Below are positions 49,613 through 58,137 of a DNA stretch of 64,000 nucleotides, in pieces (position 1 is the stretch's first letter; each line of letters begins with the position of its first letter). The stretch is from Pseudomonas sp. LS44 (lineage in GTDB: Bacteria; Pseudomonadota; Gammaproteobacteria; Pseudomonadales; Pseudomonadaceae). The DNA lies in contig NZ_CP102830.1 in assembly GCF_024730785.1 (NCBI RefSeq), positions 3,696,001-3,760,000 on the forward strand, in the 5' to 3' direction. Position numbers and translations under genes: made by a program. Under the pieces are notes generated by a model. The model saw only the letters and a program-made list of their open reading frames with translations. It ran no database searches and was not told the origin of the DNA.

Positions 49613-49906
49613 ATGCGCGCAGAAAGCTTTTTCGAATGGCTCGGCGAAACGCTGGGCGCGGTAATCCGCTTTATCGTCGAAGCGCTTTCCGGCTTCTTCG
49701 ACCTGCTCGGCCGCGCTGGCGCCAACTTCACCGACGGCCTGTCGCGCTCCCTGGGCACGGACCCCACCTGGATCAACCTACTCGCCCTGATTCTCGGCCT
49801 GTTCATGCTGGTCAGCGCCATCCGCGCCTTCCTGCGCGGCTCAATCATCTGGGGGATTATCCTGCTGCTCGTGGCACTGTGGCTGTTGAGTTTGTTGATT
49901 GGGTGA
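49613..49906 (+). CDS. Small hypothetical membrane protein
   Basis: A 97-residue protein preceded by AAGGA at the right spacing. The first 50 residues are amphipathic and aromatic (FFEWLGETLGAVIRF, ALSGFFDLLGRAG); residues 54-96 form two membrane helices. No known domain is recognised. It lies on the strand opposite pbpC and the alpha-2-macroglobulin gene, between them, and its stop is one base before a 14-base-pair hairpin repeat that could serve as its terminator. Confidence 0.7.
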   Translation: MRAESFFEWLGETLGAVIRFIVEALSGFFDLLGRAGANFTDGLSRSLGTDPTWINLLALILGLFMLVSAIRAFLRGSIIWGIILLLVALWLLSLLIG

Positions 49907-49907
49907 A

Positions 49908-50083
49908 GCGCCCTCTCCCGTACACGGGAGAGGGCGCTGGAATGAAGTCCGCCGAAGATTTTTCCCAACACTTCATGAACTGCTTACTTCGCGGAAACGG
50001 AAAGAGTGAACCGCAGAAGGATTTATCCGACCCTTCTCGATCTGCTCCCTCTCCCATTCATGGGAGAGGGCTGGGGAGAGGGT
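49908..50083. repeat. Left repeat module of the DUF559 cassette
   Basis: Two hairpins bound this 176-base module: 49908-49937 (GCGCCCTCTCCCGT, loop AC, exact complement) and 50047-50070 (CCCTCTCCCAT, loop TC, exact complement) followed by CTGGGGAGAGGG. The sequence after the first hairpin (GGAATGAAGTCCGC) and before the second (GACCCTTCTCGATC) recurs in the right module at 50441-50619. The second hairpin encodes the C-terminus of the DUF559 protein. Confidence 0.75.
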
Positions 50084-50408
50084 CGACAGCCAGGCGTATC
50101 GCTTCAAGGACGGCTTCCGTTTCAGCCAGCATCTCATGATTCCAGAAACGCAGTACCCGAAAGCCGCGCTGCTGAAAATGGCGGTCTCGAACCCGATCCT
50201 GCTCCACCTGCTGCTGGTGCTTGCTGCCGTCCAGTTCGATGATCAGTCGGCACTCCAGACAAACGAAGTCGACGATGTACGGGCCCAACGGTTTCTGGCG
50301 CTTGAATTTCAAGCCGAGGAAGCGATGGCCACGCAGGTAATACCAGAGGCGCATTTCAGCCTCGGTCATTTCGCTACGCAGGCGTTTGGCGTTGTCTCGC
50401 AATGTCAT
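50058..50408 (-). CDS. DUF559 (Vsr/PD-(D/E)XK-like) protein
   Basis: A 116-residue protein of the DUF559 family, related to very-short-patch-repair endonucleases. The N-terminal helices (LRSEMTEAEMRLWYYLR) lead to the core FLGLKFKRQKPLGPYIVDFVCLECRLIIELDGSKH, with the D...E-x-D pattern expected of the fold, then RDRHFQQRGFRVLRFWNHEM. Its biological role is unknown. The last eight residues (DPLPSPLP) and the stop codon are encoded by the GGGAGAGGG repeat, and a second repeat module stands just upstream of the start, so gene and repeats look like one cassette. Confidence 0.85.
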   Translation of the reverse strand: MTLRDNAKRLRSEMTEAEMRLWYYLRGHRFLGLKFKRQKPLGPYIVDFVCLECRLIIELDGSKHQQQVEQDRVRDRHFQQRGFRVLRFWNHEMLAETEAVLEAIRLAVDPLPSPLP

Positions 50409-50440
50409 GGATGGGCCTCCTTGCCCCGATAGTCTGCCTG

Positions 50441-50619
50441 CCCTCTCCCCCAGCCCCTCTCCCGTGAACGGGAGAGGGGCGTGAAATGAAGTCCGCAGGT
50501 GGATGTCCTAACGCGTCACGACTGCCTCTCTCCCAGAGACCGGATATTTCGACCCTCCTCGATCCGTCCCCTCTCCCATTCATGGGGGGACGCCTAGTCG
50601 AGAGGGCTGGGGAGAGGGT
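50441..50619. repeat. Right repeat module of the DUF559 cassette
   Basis: A direct repeat of the left module: CCCTCTCCCCCAGCCCC, hairpin 50454-50479 (CCCCTCTCCCGT, loop GA), GTGAAATGAAGTCCGC, then GACCCTCCTCGATC and the second hairpin region 50568-50618. That second hairpin is interrupted by a 14-base insertion (GGGACGCCTAGTCG). The DUF559 start lies 33 bases from its left edge. Confidence 0.72.
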
Positions 50620-50628
50620 GCTCTGCAG

Positions 50629-53600
50629 CTAGTGCCCCTTCACCACCATTCGCTCAGGCGCATCCCCTAGCGCCTGCCATTGCGGCCGGTACATCGATTC
50701 CACCTGCGGCGGCGGCACGCGATAGATGCCCGGGGTCACCGCGCGGGCCAGGTAGAGCAGATGAGTGGTGCTATGGCCGCCCACGTCCAGGGCCGCGACG
50801 TAGCGGTCGCCACGGAACTCCTGATGTTTGGGCGAGGCGTTCTGCATCGCTTTCAGCCACTCCTTCACCGCGCCGCTGGCGTCTTGCAGGCTCGCCGCGC
50901 TGCTCGCCAGGTTCTGGTTTTCCAGCTCCAGGCCGGCCGGCAGCAGGTCGACCACCAGCGCATCCGGCACCCGTTGTTTGGCCTGGATAGCCAGATGCAC
51001 GAGAACCAGCTCACCACTCTTCACGGCCTCCAAGTTCAGCGGTTCGCCATTCATGCCCAGGTAGTCGCGCTGGATCGACAGGTTCTCGCCGCCAGCACTC
51101 GGCGCGCTGCTCGGGTAGCCGGAAATCGTCAGCCGCTGGTACAGCGTTTCGCTGCCCAAATTGCGCACGCCGAGCGGTTCGTCGAGGGTCGCGCCTTCCA
51201 GCTTCAGGCCCGGCGCGGTGTTGCTGAGGGGGCAGGCTTGCCCGGCCACGCTCAACTCGGCGCTCCAGTCGCGTTCCGGCTTGCCGAGCAGGTCGCGACC
51301 GGCGAGAAAGAGCGCGTTGCGCTCCTGGGTCGACAGGTAGTCGCGGCTAGCCAACTCATCGGCCAGCTTGAACAGCCTTTCCTCACGGCTGACGGCGGCG
51401 AGATCATGCTCCTCGAGCAGGGCGAGAATCAGCGCCTGATCGCGCAGGGGACTGCCATAGTCGGACAACCACTGATCGTTCTCACGCTCCCGCGCCAGGC
51501 CGGCGGCCAACGCGTCGTCGGCGCGCGGCTGATCGCCCATCAGCTTGAGTGCCACCGCCAATTGCACCAGCGGCAGACCGGAACGCGCATCGGCGCGCCG
51601 CTCGTACAGGCTACGCAAGGCACCGAGCGGCGCCTGCTGGCTGCGCGCCAACACATAGCCAGCGTAGGCCTGCACGGCGAAGCGGCTGTGCGCGGCGTTA
51701 TCGCTGTAGTCGATGTCGATCAGGTTGCGCTCCTGCAGATAGCGCAGCAGCCGTTGGTTGGCTTTCTTCAACGCCTCGGGCGGCACACCGAAGCCCTGTT
51801 CACGGGCACGCAGGAGGAAATCCGTGACATAGGCGGTCAGCCAGTATTCTTCCGCGCCGTCGGCATTCCACAGGGCGAAGCTGCCATTGTGCCGCTGCAT
51901 GCCGAGCAGCCGTTCGATACCTATTTCAATCGCCTTACGCCGCTGTGCATCCGGTTCGCCGACCAGGCCGAGGCGTTGCAGGCTGGTCGCATCGGCATAC
52001 AGCGAGGGATACAGGCCGCTGGTGGTCTGCTCGGCGCAGCCATACGGATAAGCCTTGAGCGCGCGGATCTGTTCGGCGAGGTTCAACGGCGGACGGCTGG
52101 ACAGCTCCAGCAAGGCTTCGCGACCCGGCGCCTCGAAGGCACTCAAGGTGCCGCTCGGCAGGCTCCAGGGTTGATCCTTGAGCACCGCGCGGAAGCTCTT
52201 CACCAATGCCGGATAGGCCGGACGAATGCCCAGGGTCCACTCGCGGTTGTAGGCCGGCAGGGTTTCCCCCGGCAGCTGCAGGCCCTGCACCAGCACCTTG
52301 AGCTTGCCCTGGCCATAGCCGCCCAGCGCGCGCACCGGGATGCGCAGCGTGGTGCGCTGCCCCTTGGCGAGTTGCAGCGGCACACTTTGCCCGGCGTTGC
52401 TCTGGCTGAGATCCAGCTGGCCTTCGGTGCTCAATTGCACGTCGAGTTGCTGGGTTTGCTCGGTGAGGTTGCTGAGGTCCAGCGCCAGGGTGGTTTCGTC
52501 GCCCCCAGCGAGGAAGCGCGGGGTCGACAGCTCGGCAATCAGCGGCGCGGCGACCACCGTCTTGGCCTCGGCCACGCCGTAGCGCTCGTCACTCCAGGCC
52601 TGGGCCATCAGGCGCAGCTCGCCGTTGAAGTCGGGGATATTCAGCCTGACTTCGCCCTCGCCCTGCTCGTCCAGCTGCAGCGCCTGACTCTGCAGGGCGA
52701 CAATCGTCACGCTGGTTTCCGGGCGCTTGCCACCGCCGGCCAGCGCCGCATCGCCGCCGAACGCCAGACTCGCCAAGCGCCCCTGCCCGGCTTCGATCAA
52801 CTGGCCGTAGACATCCAGTTGATCGACGCCATACGCCTTGCGGCCGAACAGGCTGGCGAACGGATCGGGCGTCTTGTACTCAGTGATGTTTAGGATGCCG
52901 ACATCCACCGCAGCGACCAGCACTTGCACCTGCTTGGCCGGGCTGCCGTCAGCATTCTTGGCTTGCACGCGCACGCTGAGCGGCTGATTCGGACGTATCT
53001 TCTCCGGCGCCAGCAGGCTCAGCGCCAGTTTGCGCGGCGCCCGTTCCAGCGGCAGATGCAGCAGGCCGACCGCGCGCTTGGGGGTGGCGTTGGCCTTGCG
53101 CTCGCCGGGGCGAATCACCAGCGCGCTGACATACAGGTCATGCCGCGCCCACTCCTTGGCGATCGGGATAGCGAAACTCTTGCCCTCGGCCGGTACCTCA
53201 ATGGCTTGCCACCACAGCGGCCCGTCGCTGGATTCCACCAACAGATAACCGTTGCCGGCCGCCGGCGGGGTGATGGTCACCTGGGCGGTGTCGCCCTCGG
53301 CGTAGGCCGGCTTGTCGAGCGCCAGCTTGACCTGATCGGGCCGCACCGCGCCGCCCTCGGCGTTGTCCTGCCAGCGATAACCAGCCCAGAAGCGCAGGCT
53401 GCTGAGCATGCCGGTCTGCGGGTCTTCCACCTCGATGCGATACGGGCCCCACTCGACCGGAAAGCTGACCTTGGCGGTGCTGCCCTCGGCGACCGTGATG
53501 GCCTCCTCGCTGAGCTGGAGGAATTTCGCGTTGTAGTGGTAACTCCAGCCGTCGCTTTCCGAGTAATTCCAGTAGTAGTCACGGCGCTCGCGCACCAGCC

Positions 53601-55563
53601 GCACCTTGAGGTTGTCGGCGGCCAGTTTGTGACCGGCGGGGTCGGCGACCAGCAGTTCGAACTCGGCGAGGCCGTCGGCGTCGACGCTCTCGCCGTCGAA
53701 CAAGCCGCGCACACCCGGCAAGCGCTCGGCCGGCCACACCGGCTGTACGATGCGCCGGGTGATCGGCCGACCGCCGGACTCCTGCAGGCTGGCCTGGAGG
53801 ATCAGCTTGAGCGGCGACTTGGCCTCTTTCCAGCGACTCTCGACGTCCAAGCTGGCCTTGCCTTCGGCATCCAGGGTGGTTTCGTCGAGATCGAAATCCT
53901 GGCTCAACTCTTCTTCGGTCACCGAACCGAACTGATAGCCCGGCAGGCTTGGCACCGCCTCGCGCAGCGGGCGCACATAGAGCTGGCCGCTGAGGCGATT
54001 GCCGGCCGCCGGGGCGCCGTACAGGTAGCGGCCATTGACGCTGAACTGCGGGTTGTCGGTCGGCGCGAACGGCGTGTCGCGGCCCTTGAGTTCCAGGGCC
54101 AGGCGCTCGGGAAGGAAATCCTCGACGAGGAATTCATACAGCTGCGGCTTGCCGTCGCCGAGATCGAAGAGCAGCTGCCAGCGCCCGGTCGGCGCCTCGC
54201 CGGCCAGTTCCAACTGGTATTGGTAGAGGCCGTCCTCGCCCGCTTCCCAGACGAATTTTCGGCTGACCTGTTCGTCCGGGCGGCGCACTTCGACATTCAC
54301 CGGCTGGGCCGGCACCGCGCGGCCGTCGGCATCGCGCAGCAGGGCGTTGAGCAGCACCGTCTCGCCGGGGCGATACAGGTCGCGCGGGCCGAACACGAAG
54401 AACTGCAACGGATGCGCCTGCGCCCCGGCGATATCGAACTCGGTGAGATCCAAGGCCGCCGCATTGAGGCGCAGCAGACTGGTCTGCTCGTCTTCGCGGG
54501 CCAGCAGCACTTCGGCTTTGGCCGGCAAGGCCAGCTCGGCGTGGCCGTCGCTGTCGGTCTTGCCCTCGCCGACCACCCGGCCTTCGCCATCGAGGATTTC
54601 CAGCTCGACCGCCGCGAGCGCCTTACCGCCTTCCAACGCCTGGGTGAACACGTCCAGACGATCGCGCGAGCGGTGCGCGGACAGGCCGATGTCGCTCAGG
54701 GTAAACAACGTCGCCGGCTGCGAGTAACCGTAGCTGCCGGCTTCGCGCATGACCGCCAGGTACACGCCGGGCTGCTTGAACGGCTCAAGGCCGGCGATCG
54801 GCAGCAGCAGGGTTTCCCGGGTGTTGCGTGCCGGTTTCAAGTCGAAGCGGCCGCCGTACACCAGGTCGGCCAAGGGCAGCAGCTCGCGCGCTTCCCAGTT
54901 GTCGAGGCTGGAGTTGCGCCCCCACTTGCTGAGGAACGCCGGCAGCGCTTCGGGCTTGATGCGGAAGAATTCGACGTTGACCTTGTCGACGTTCAGGGCA
55001 ATCACCGGCAGGCCCTCGGCCAGGCGGGTCGGCAGCAGCGAGCCGCGACTGGCGAAGCCCACCGTGGCTTGCAGATCGCGGGTCTGCAGCTGGCTGATGA
55101 ACTCCTTGGCCAGGGTCGCATCGTTAATGGCGCGCAGACCGGCATCGACGGTCAGCACCAGTTTGCGCTGCGGCTCGAGGTGACGCAGACGCAACTCCAT
55201 GAGGTTGTCGGTCAGCTCCCAGGCACCGTCGACCTTGCCACTCTTGCTGTCTACCAGATGCAGCTTGTCGGCGAAGTTCTGCTCGGGATCGAGCGGCACC
55301 GAGACGCTCACCGACAGCACGCTGGCACCGTCGAGCTGGACTTCCGAGACGTCGATCACCTCCAGCTCGCGCCCGGCGTAGCGCTGCGCCAGAGCCTTGG
55401 CATCGACCGGTGCGTGCGGCGTGGCCTGCCCGCCAGCCGAGGTTGCGCCAACCGAGGTTGCGGCATCCGACGGCGCGGCGGTTTTCGGCGCCTCGGGGGT
55501 GGACGAATCGCAAGCGCTCACAAGGACGAGCGCAACGGCCAGCAACAATCCCTTGTACGGCAT
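50629..55563 (-). CDS. Bacterial alpha-2-macroglobulin lipoprotein (YfhM type)
   Basis: A very large (1644-residue) periplasmic protease trap. The N-terminus is a lipoprotein signal with lipobox VSAC (Cys18), followed by an alanine/proline linker, MG domains, a bait region and the thioester domain with Cys1176 in YPYGCAEQTTS; E. coli YfhM has its thioester cysteine at 1187. The thioester lets the protein trap attacking proteases covalently, and with PbpC it is thought to guard and repair the envelope when the outer membrane is breached. The ATG at 55563 opens the signal peptide; the frame upstream is unrelated. No yfhM-pbpC overlap exists here because a DUF559 cassette lies between them. Confidence 0.93.
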   Translation of the reverse strand: MPYKGLLLAVALVLVSACDSSTPEAPKTAAPSDAATSVGATSAGGQATPHAPVDAKALAQRYAGRELEVIDVSEVQLDGASVLSVSVSVPLDPEQNFADKLHLVDSKSGKVDGAWELTDNLMELRLRHLEPQRKLVLTVDAGLRAINDATLAKEFISQLQTRDLQATVGFASRGSLLPTRLAEGLPVIALNVDKVNVEFFRIKPEALPAFLSKWGRNSSLDNWEARELLPLADLVYGGRFDLKPARNTRETLLLPIAGLEPFKQPGVYLAVMREAGSYGYSQPATLFTLSDIGLSAHRSRDRLDVFTQALEGGKALAAVELEILDGEGRVVGEGKTDSDGHAELALPAKAEVLLAREDEQTSLLRLNAAALDLTEFDIAGAQAHPLQFFVFGPRDLYRPGETVLLNALLRDADGRAVPAQPVNVEVRRPDEQVSRKFVWEAGEDGLYQYQLELAGEAPTGRWQLLFDLGDGKPQLYEFLVEDFLPERLALELKGRDTPFAPTDNPQFSVNGRYLYGAPAAGNRLSGQLYVRPLREAVPSLPGYQFGSVTEEELSQDFDLDETTLDAEGKASLDVESRWKEAKSPLKLILQASLQESGGRPITRRIVQPVWPAERLPGVRGLFDGESVDADGLAEFELLVADPAGHKLAADNLKVRLVRERRDYYWNYSESDGWSYHYNAKFLQLSEEAITVAEGSTAKVSFPVEWGPYRIEVEDPQTGMLSSLRFWAGYRWQDNAEGGAVRPDQVKLALDKPAYAEGDTAQVTITPPAAGNGYLLVESSDGPLWWQAIEVPAEGKSFAIPIAKEWARHDLYVSALVIRPGERKANATPKRAVGLLHLPLERAPRKLALSLLAPEKIRPNQPLSVRVQAKNADGSPAKQVQVLVAAVDVGILNITEYKTPDPFASLFGRKAYGVDQLDVYGQLIEAGQGRLASLAFGGDAALAGGGKRPETSVTIVALQSQALQLDEQGEGEVRLNIPDFNGELRLMAQAWSDERYGVAEAKTVVAAPLIAELSTPRFLAGGDETTLALDLSNLTEQTQQLDVQLSTEGQLDLSQSNAGQSVPLQLAKGQRTTLRIPVRALGGYGQGKLKVLVQGLQLPGETLPAYNREWTLGIRPAYPALVKSFRAVLKDQPWSLPSGTLSAFEAPGREALLELSSRPPLNLAEQIRALKAYPYGCAEQTTSGLYPSLYADATSLQRLGLVGEPDAQRRKAIEIGIERLLGMQRHNGSFALWNADGAEEYWLTAYVTDFLLRAREQGFGVPPEALKKANQRLLRYLQERNLIDIDYSDNAAHSRFAVQAYAGYVLARSQQAPLGALRSLYERRADARSGLPLVQLAVALKLMGDQPRADDALAAGLARERENDQWLSDYGSPLRDQALILALLEEHDLAAVSREERLFKLADELASRDYLSTQERNALFLAGRDLLGKPERDWSAELSVAGQACPLSNTAPGLKLEGATLDEPLGVRNLGSETLYQRLTISGYPSSAPSAGGENLSIQRDYLGMNGEPLNLEAVKSGELVLVHLAIQAKQRVPDALVVDLLPAGLELENQNLASSAASLQDASGAVKEWLKAMQNASPKHQEFRGDRYVAALDVGGHSTTHLLYLARAVTPGIYRVPPPQVESMYRPQWQALGDAPERMVVKGH

Positions 55564-55713
55564 GACAAGCTCCCGGAATGGGTGGTGTGGAGGTTGGGAA
55601 CTATAGCCGAGGGGGTTGGCGGGCGCCGTCTGGCAAAGCCCGTTAGCGCGATGCGTGGTGCAGACCGCTGGGCTGGAATGGTGTAGCCAGGATGCAATCC
55701 GTATATGGACTCC

Positions 55714-55803
55714 CCCCTCTCCCACTGGTGGGAGAGGGGCCGGGGGAGAGGGGAAAAGGCCGCTCGCCCTCTCCCTAACCCTCTCCCGTAAACGGGAGAG
55801 GGG
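55714..55803. repeat. Pair of CCCTCTCCC/GGGAGAGGG hairpins
   Basis: Two hairpins, CCCCTCTCCCACTGG with its complement and CCCTCTCCCGTAAAC with GGGAGAGGGG, joined by CGGGGGAGAGGGG and CGCCCTCTCCCTAACC. The layout matches 35456-35545. It lies in the 466-base divergent gap between the alpha-2-macroglobulin and MATE genes, just after a decayed half REP (55683-55702). Confidence 0.78.
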
Positions 55804-55827
55804 ACAAAAGCGCTAACCGATCAGCTC

Positions 55828-55893
55828 GTAGGATGTCCCTGTGCACATCCACCGCGCCGCTGGTGGAAAACGCTGCGCGGTTTTCCACCCTAC
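55828..55893. repeat. REP pair, GTAG-GGTGGAAAAC family
   Basis: GTAGGATGTCCCTGTGCACATCC begins on the plus strand at 55828; facing it, ending at 55893, is the complement of GTAG plus the palindrome GGTGGAAAAC...GTTTTCCACC. Both have the GTAG-plus-palindrome plan, with different palindromes. The remaining 136 bases before the MATE gene show no gene. Confidence 0.6.
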
Positions 55894-56029
55894 CGAGCTC
55901 AGGAGTGCAGCGAACAGTCCGCCACGCCAGCCACATGTGTACTGCTGCGCGAGTACGCCCTACGCGTTTGCCTCATTTGGGGTCGTCACAGTCGCCCCGC
56001 TACACTGGCACCCTCGCCGGGAGTTGCGC

Positions 56030-57376
56030 ATGTCCTCGATCCAAGACGCCTGGCGGCACCAGCCAACCCATCGCAAAGTGTGGGCGTTGGCGCTGCCGAT
56101 GATTCTCTCCAATCTGTCGATTCCGCTGGTGTCGCTGGTCGACAGCGCGGTGGTCGGCCATCTGCCGCACGCCCATCAACTCGGCGCGGTGGCGGTCGGC
56201 GGCATGCTCTATACGCTGATCGCCGGCACGCTCGGCTTCCTGCGCATGGGCACCACCGGCTTCGCCGCACAGGCGGCCGGCCGCAAAGATGGCGGAGCTC
56301 TACGGCAGATTCTCCTGCAAGGCCTGCTGCTGGCGCTCGGCCTGGCCCTGCTGCTCGGCCTGCTGGCGGTGCCGTTCAGCGATTTCGCCCTGAGCCTGAT
56401 GAACCCCTCGAGCCAACTCGACCAGCTGACGCGCGAGTTCTTCCATACCCGCCTGTTCGGTCTGCCGGCGACCCTGGCCAACTACGCGCTGATCGGCTGG
56501 TTCCTCGGCAACCAGAATGCCCGCGCACCACTGGCGATCATGCTGACCACCAATCTGCTGAATGCCGGGCTGTCGCTGTGGTTCGTCCTCGGCCTGGAGT
56601 GGGGCGTGCCCGGCGCGGCACGGGCCGCAGTGCTCGCCGAGTGGAGCGGTGCGCTGCTCGGCTTGGCCCTGAGTCGTGGCGCGCTGCGCCGCTATGCCGG
56701 CCGCCTGAACTGGCCGGCGCTGCACCAGTGGGCCAGTTGGCGCCCGCTGCTGGCGGTCAACCGCGACATCTTCATCCGCTCGCTGGCCCTGCAGGCGGTG
56801 TTCTTCCTGCTCACGGTGCAGGGCGCGCGCCTCGGCGATGCGACGGTGGCGGCCAACGCGCTGCTGCTCAATGGCTTGCTGATCATCTCCTATGCCCTGG
56901 ACGGGCTGGCCCACGCCATGGAGGCGTTATGCGGCCACGCCATCGGCGCCCGCGACCGCCTGGCGCTGCGCCGCTCGCTGCTGGTCGCCGGGCTCTGGTC
57001 GCTGCTAGGCAGCCTCGGCTTTGCCCTGCTGTTCGGCTTGGGCGGGCGGCTGTTCATCGACCTGCAAAGCGATATCGCCGACGTGCGCCGGGTGGCCTAC
57101 GTCTATCTGCCGTATCTGGCGGCATTGCCGCTGGTGGCGGTGTGGAGTTTTATGCTCGACGGGCTGTTCATCGGCGCCACCCGGGCCCGCGAGATGCGCG
57201 ATGCGATGCTCATCGCCGTGGCGCTGGCCCTGCCGATTGGCTGGCTGCTGCAGGGTTTGGGCAATCATGGTCTGTGGCTGGCGTTTCTATGTTTTATGCT
57301 GATTCGCGGCCTCAGCCTGGGCAGCTTCGCCTGGCGCCTGAGTCGAGACGATGCCTGGTTCCCCCGGCCGCGCTAA
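56030..57376 (+). CDS. MATE-family efflux transporter (DinF-like)
   Basis: A 448-residue inner-membrane protein with twelve hydrophobic helices and the MATE core (LALPMILSNLSIPLVSLVDSAVVGHL near the start, GTTGFAAQAAGRKD, and the second half LDGLAHAMEALCGHAIGARDR). The sequence style is that of the DinF subgroup, which exports organic compounds or drugs with H+ or Na+. The ATG at 56030 gives a standard N-terminus; the frame is open from 55841 but that part runs through repeats. Confidence 0.92.
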   Translation: MSSIQDAWRHQPTHRKVWALALPMILSNLSIPLVSLVDSAVVGHLPHAHQLGAVAVGGMLYTLIAGTLGFLRMGTTGFAAQAAGRKDGGALRQILLQGLLLALGLALLLGLLAVPFSDFALSLMNPSSQLDQLTREFFHTRLFGLPATLANYALIGWFLGNQNARAPLAIMLTTNLLNAGLSLWFVLGLEWGVPGAARAAVLAEWSGALLGLALSRGALRRYAGRLNWPALHQWASWRPLLAVNRDIFIRSLALQAVFFLLTVQGARLGDATVAANALLLNGLLIISYALDGLAHAMEALCGHAIGARDRLALRRSLLVAGLWSLLGSLGFALLFGLGGRLFIDLQSDIADVRRVAYVYLPYLAALPLVAVWSFMLDGLFIGATRAREMRDAMLIAVALALPIGWLLQGLGNHGLWLAFLCFMLIRGLSLGSFAWRLSRDDAWFPRPR

Positions 57377-57394
57377 AGGAGCGTCCGGGACAGA

Positions 57395-57535
57395 CAGCCG
57401 ATCATCAGCCTCGACATCACGCTAGCGACTTCCAGTGAAACCCAGAGCGACATGCTGGAATGCGCCGACCACGCGCGGTACCGTGCCAAGCAGCGGGGCC
57501 GCAACCGTGCGGCCCATGCCAGCGAACCAGAATGA
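57395..57535 (+). pseudogene. Fragment of a GGDEF domain C-terminus
   Basis: The frame reads ISLDITLATSSETQSDMLECADHARYRAKQRGRNRAAHASEPE and stops, which aligns with the end of a diguanylate cyclase domain (S-I-G-V-A..., ADxALYxAKxxGRNR). No start codon or upstream domain is present; the fragment is squeezed between the MATE and DUF2214 genes. It differs from the remnant at 46929, so the two decayed independently. Confidence 0.7.
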
Positions 57536-57550
57536 CAACAAGGAGCTTCC

Positions 57551-58012
57551 ATGGGCCAAGCCATCACCGCCTATCTGCACTTCATTTCGATCTTCGTGCT
57601 GTTCGCGCTTCTGACCACCGAGCATGTGCTGTTCAAGACGGCACTGCAGGACGTGCAGCGCGCACGTAGCCTGATCCGCATCGATATCGCCTATGGCGCC
57701 ACCGCCGGGGTGGTCTTGCTCACCGGGTTTGCGCGGGTGCTGTGGTACGCCAAGGGCGTCGATTATTACCTGCAGAACTACTTGTTCCACGCCAAGCTCG
57801 GGCTGTTCATTCTGGTCGGTCTGATCTCGATTCTGCCGACCTTCACCTTCCTCAACTGGCGCAATAGCCTGCTCGCCGGGCAACCGCCGGTGATCAGCGC
57901 CGGGCGCGCCAAACTGGTGATCATGACCATCCGCCTGGAGCTGTTGCTGCTGCTGATCATCCCGCTGCTGGCGGTGTTGATGACGCGCGGCTATGGAGTC
58001 ATCGGCGGCTGA
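57551..58012 (+). CDS. DUF2214 membrane protein
   Basis: A 153-residue protein with four membrane helices (about residues 5-25, 47-68, 80-102, 125-146). The N-terminal YLHFISIFVLFALLTTEHVLFK and the RLELLLLLIIPLLAVLMTRG end are typical of DUF2214. Function unknown. AAGGAG precedes the ATG. The gene ends just before a REP pair and an intrinsic terminator. Confidence 0.88.
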   Translation: MGQAITAYLHFISIFVLFALLTTEHVLFKTALQDVQRARSLIRIDIAYGATAGVVLLTGFARVLWYAKGVDYYLQNYLFHAKLGLFILVGLISILPTFTFLNWRNSLLAGQPPVISAGRAKLVIMTIRLELLLLLIIPLLAVLMTRGYGVIGG

Positions 58013-58017
58013 GATCC

Positions 58018-58076
58018 GTAGCCGGATGCAATCCGGGATACCGGCGACTCTGTGTCCCGGATTGCATCCGGGCTAC
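58018..58076. repeat. REP pair, GTAG-CCCGGATGCAATCC family
   Basis: Inverted arms GTAGCCGGATGCAATCCGGGA (58018-58038) and TCCCGGATTGCATCCGGGCTAC (58055-58076). Each is GTAG plus the palindrome CCGGAT-GCA-ATCCGG. Half copies occur at 33393-33414 and 55683-55702. Confidence 0.82.
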
Positions 58077-58093
58077 GCCCTCAGGCCACGCAT

Positions 58094-58126
58094 AAAAAAG
58101 CCCGCTCAATAGAGCGGGCTTTTTTT
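58094..58126. terminator. Bidirectional intrinsic terminator
   Basis: AAAAAAGCCCGCTC, loop AATA, GAGCGGGCTTTTTT: an 8-base GC-rich stem with A/T tracts on both sides between the convergent DUF2214 and speA genes, so it can stop both. Confidence 0.93.
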
Positions 58127-58137
58127 CGTGGCGCGAC

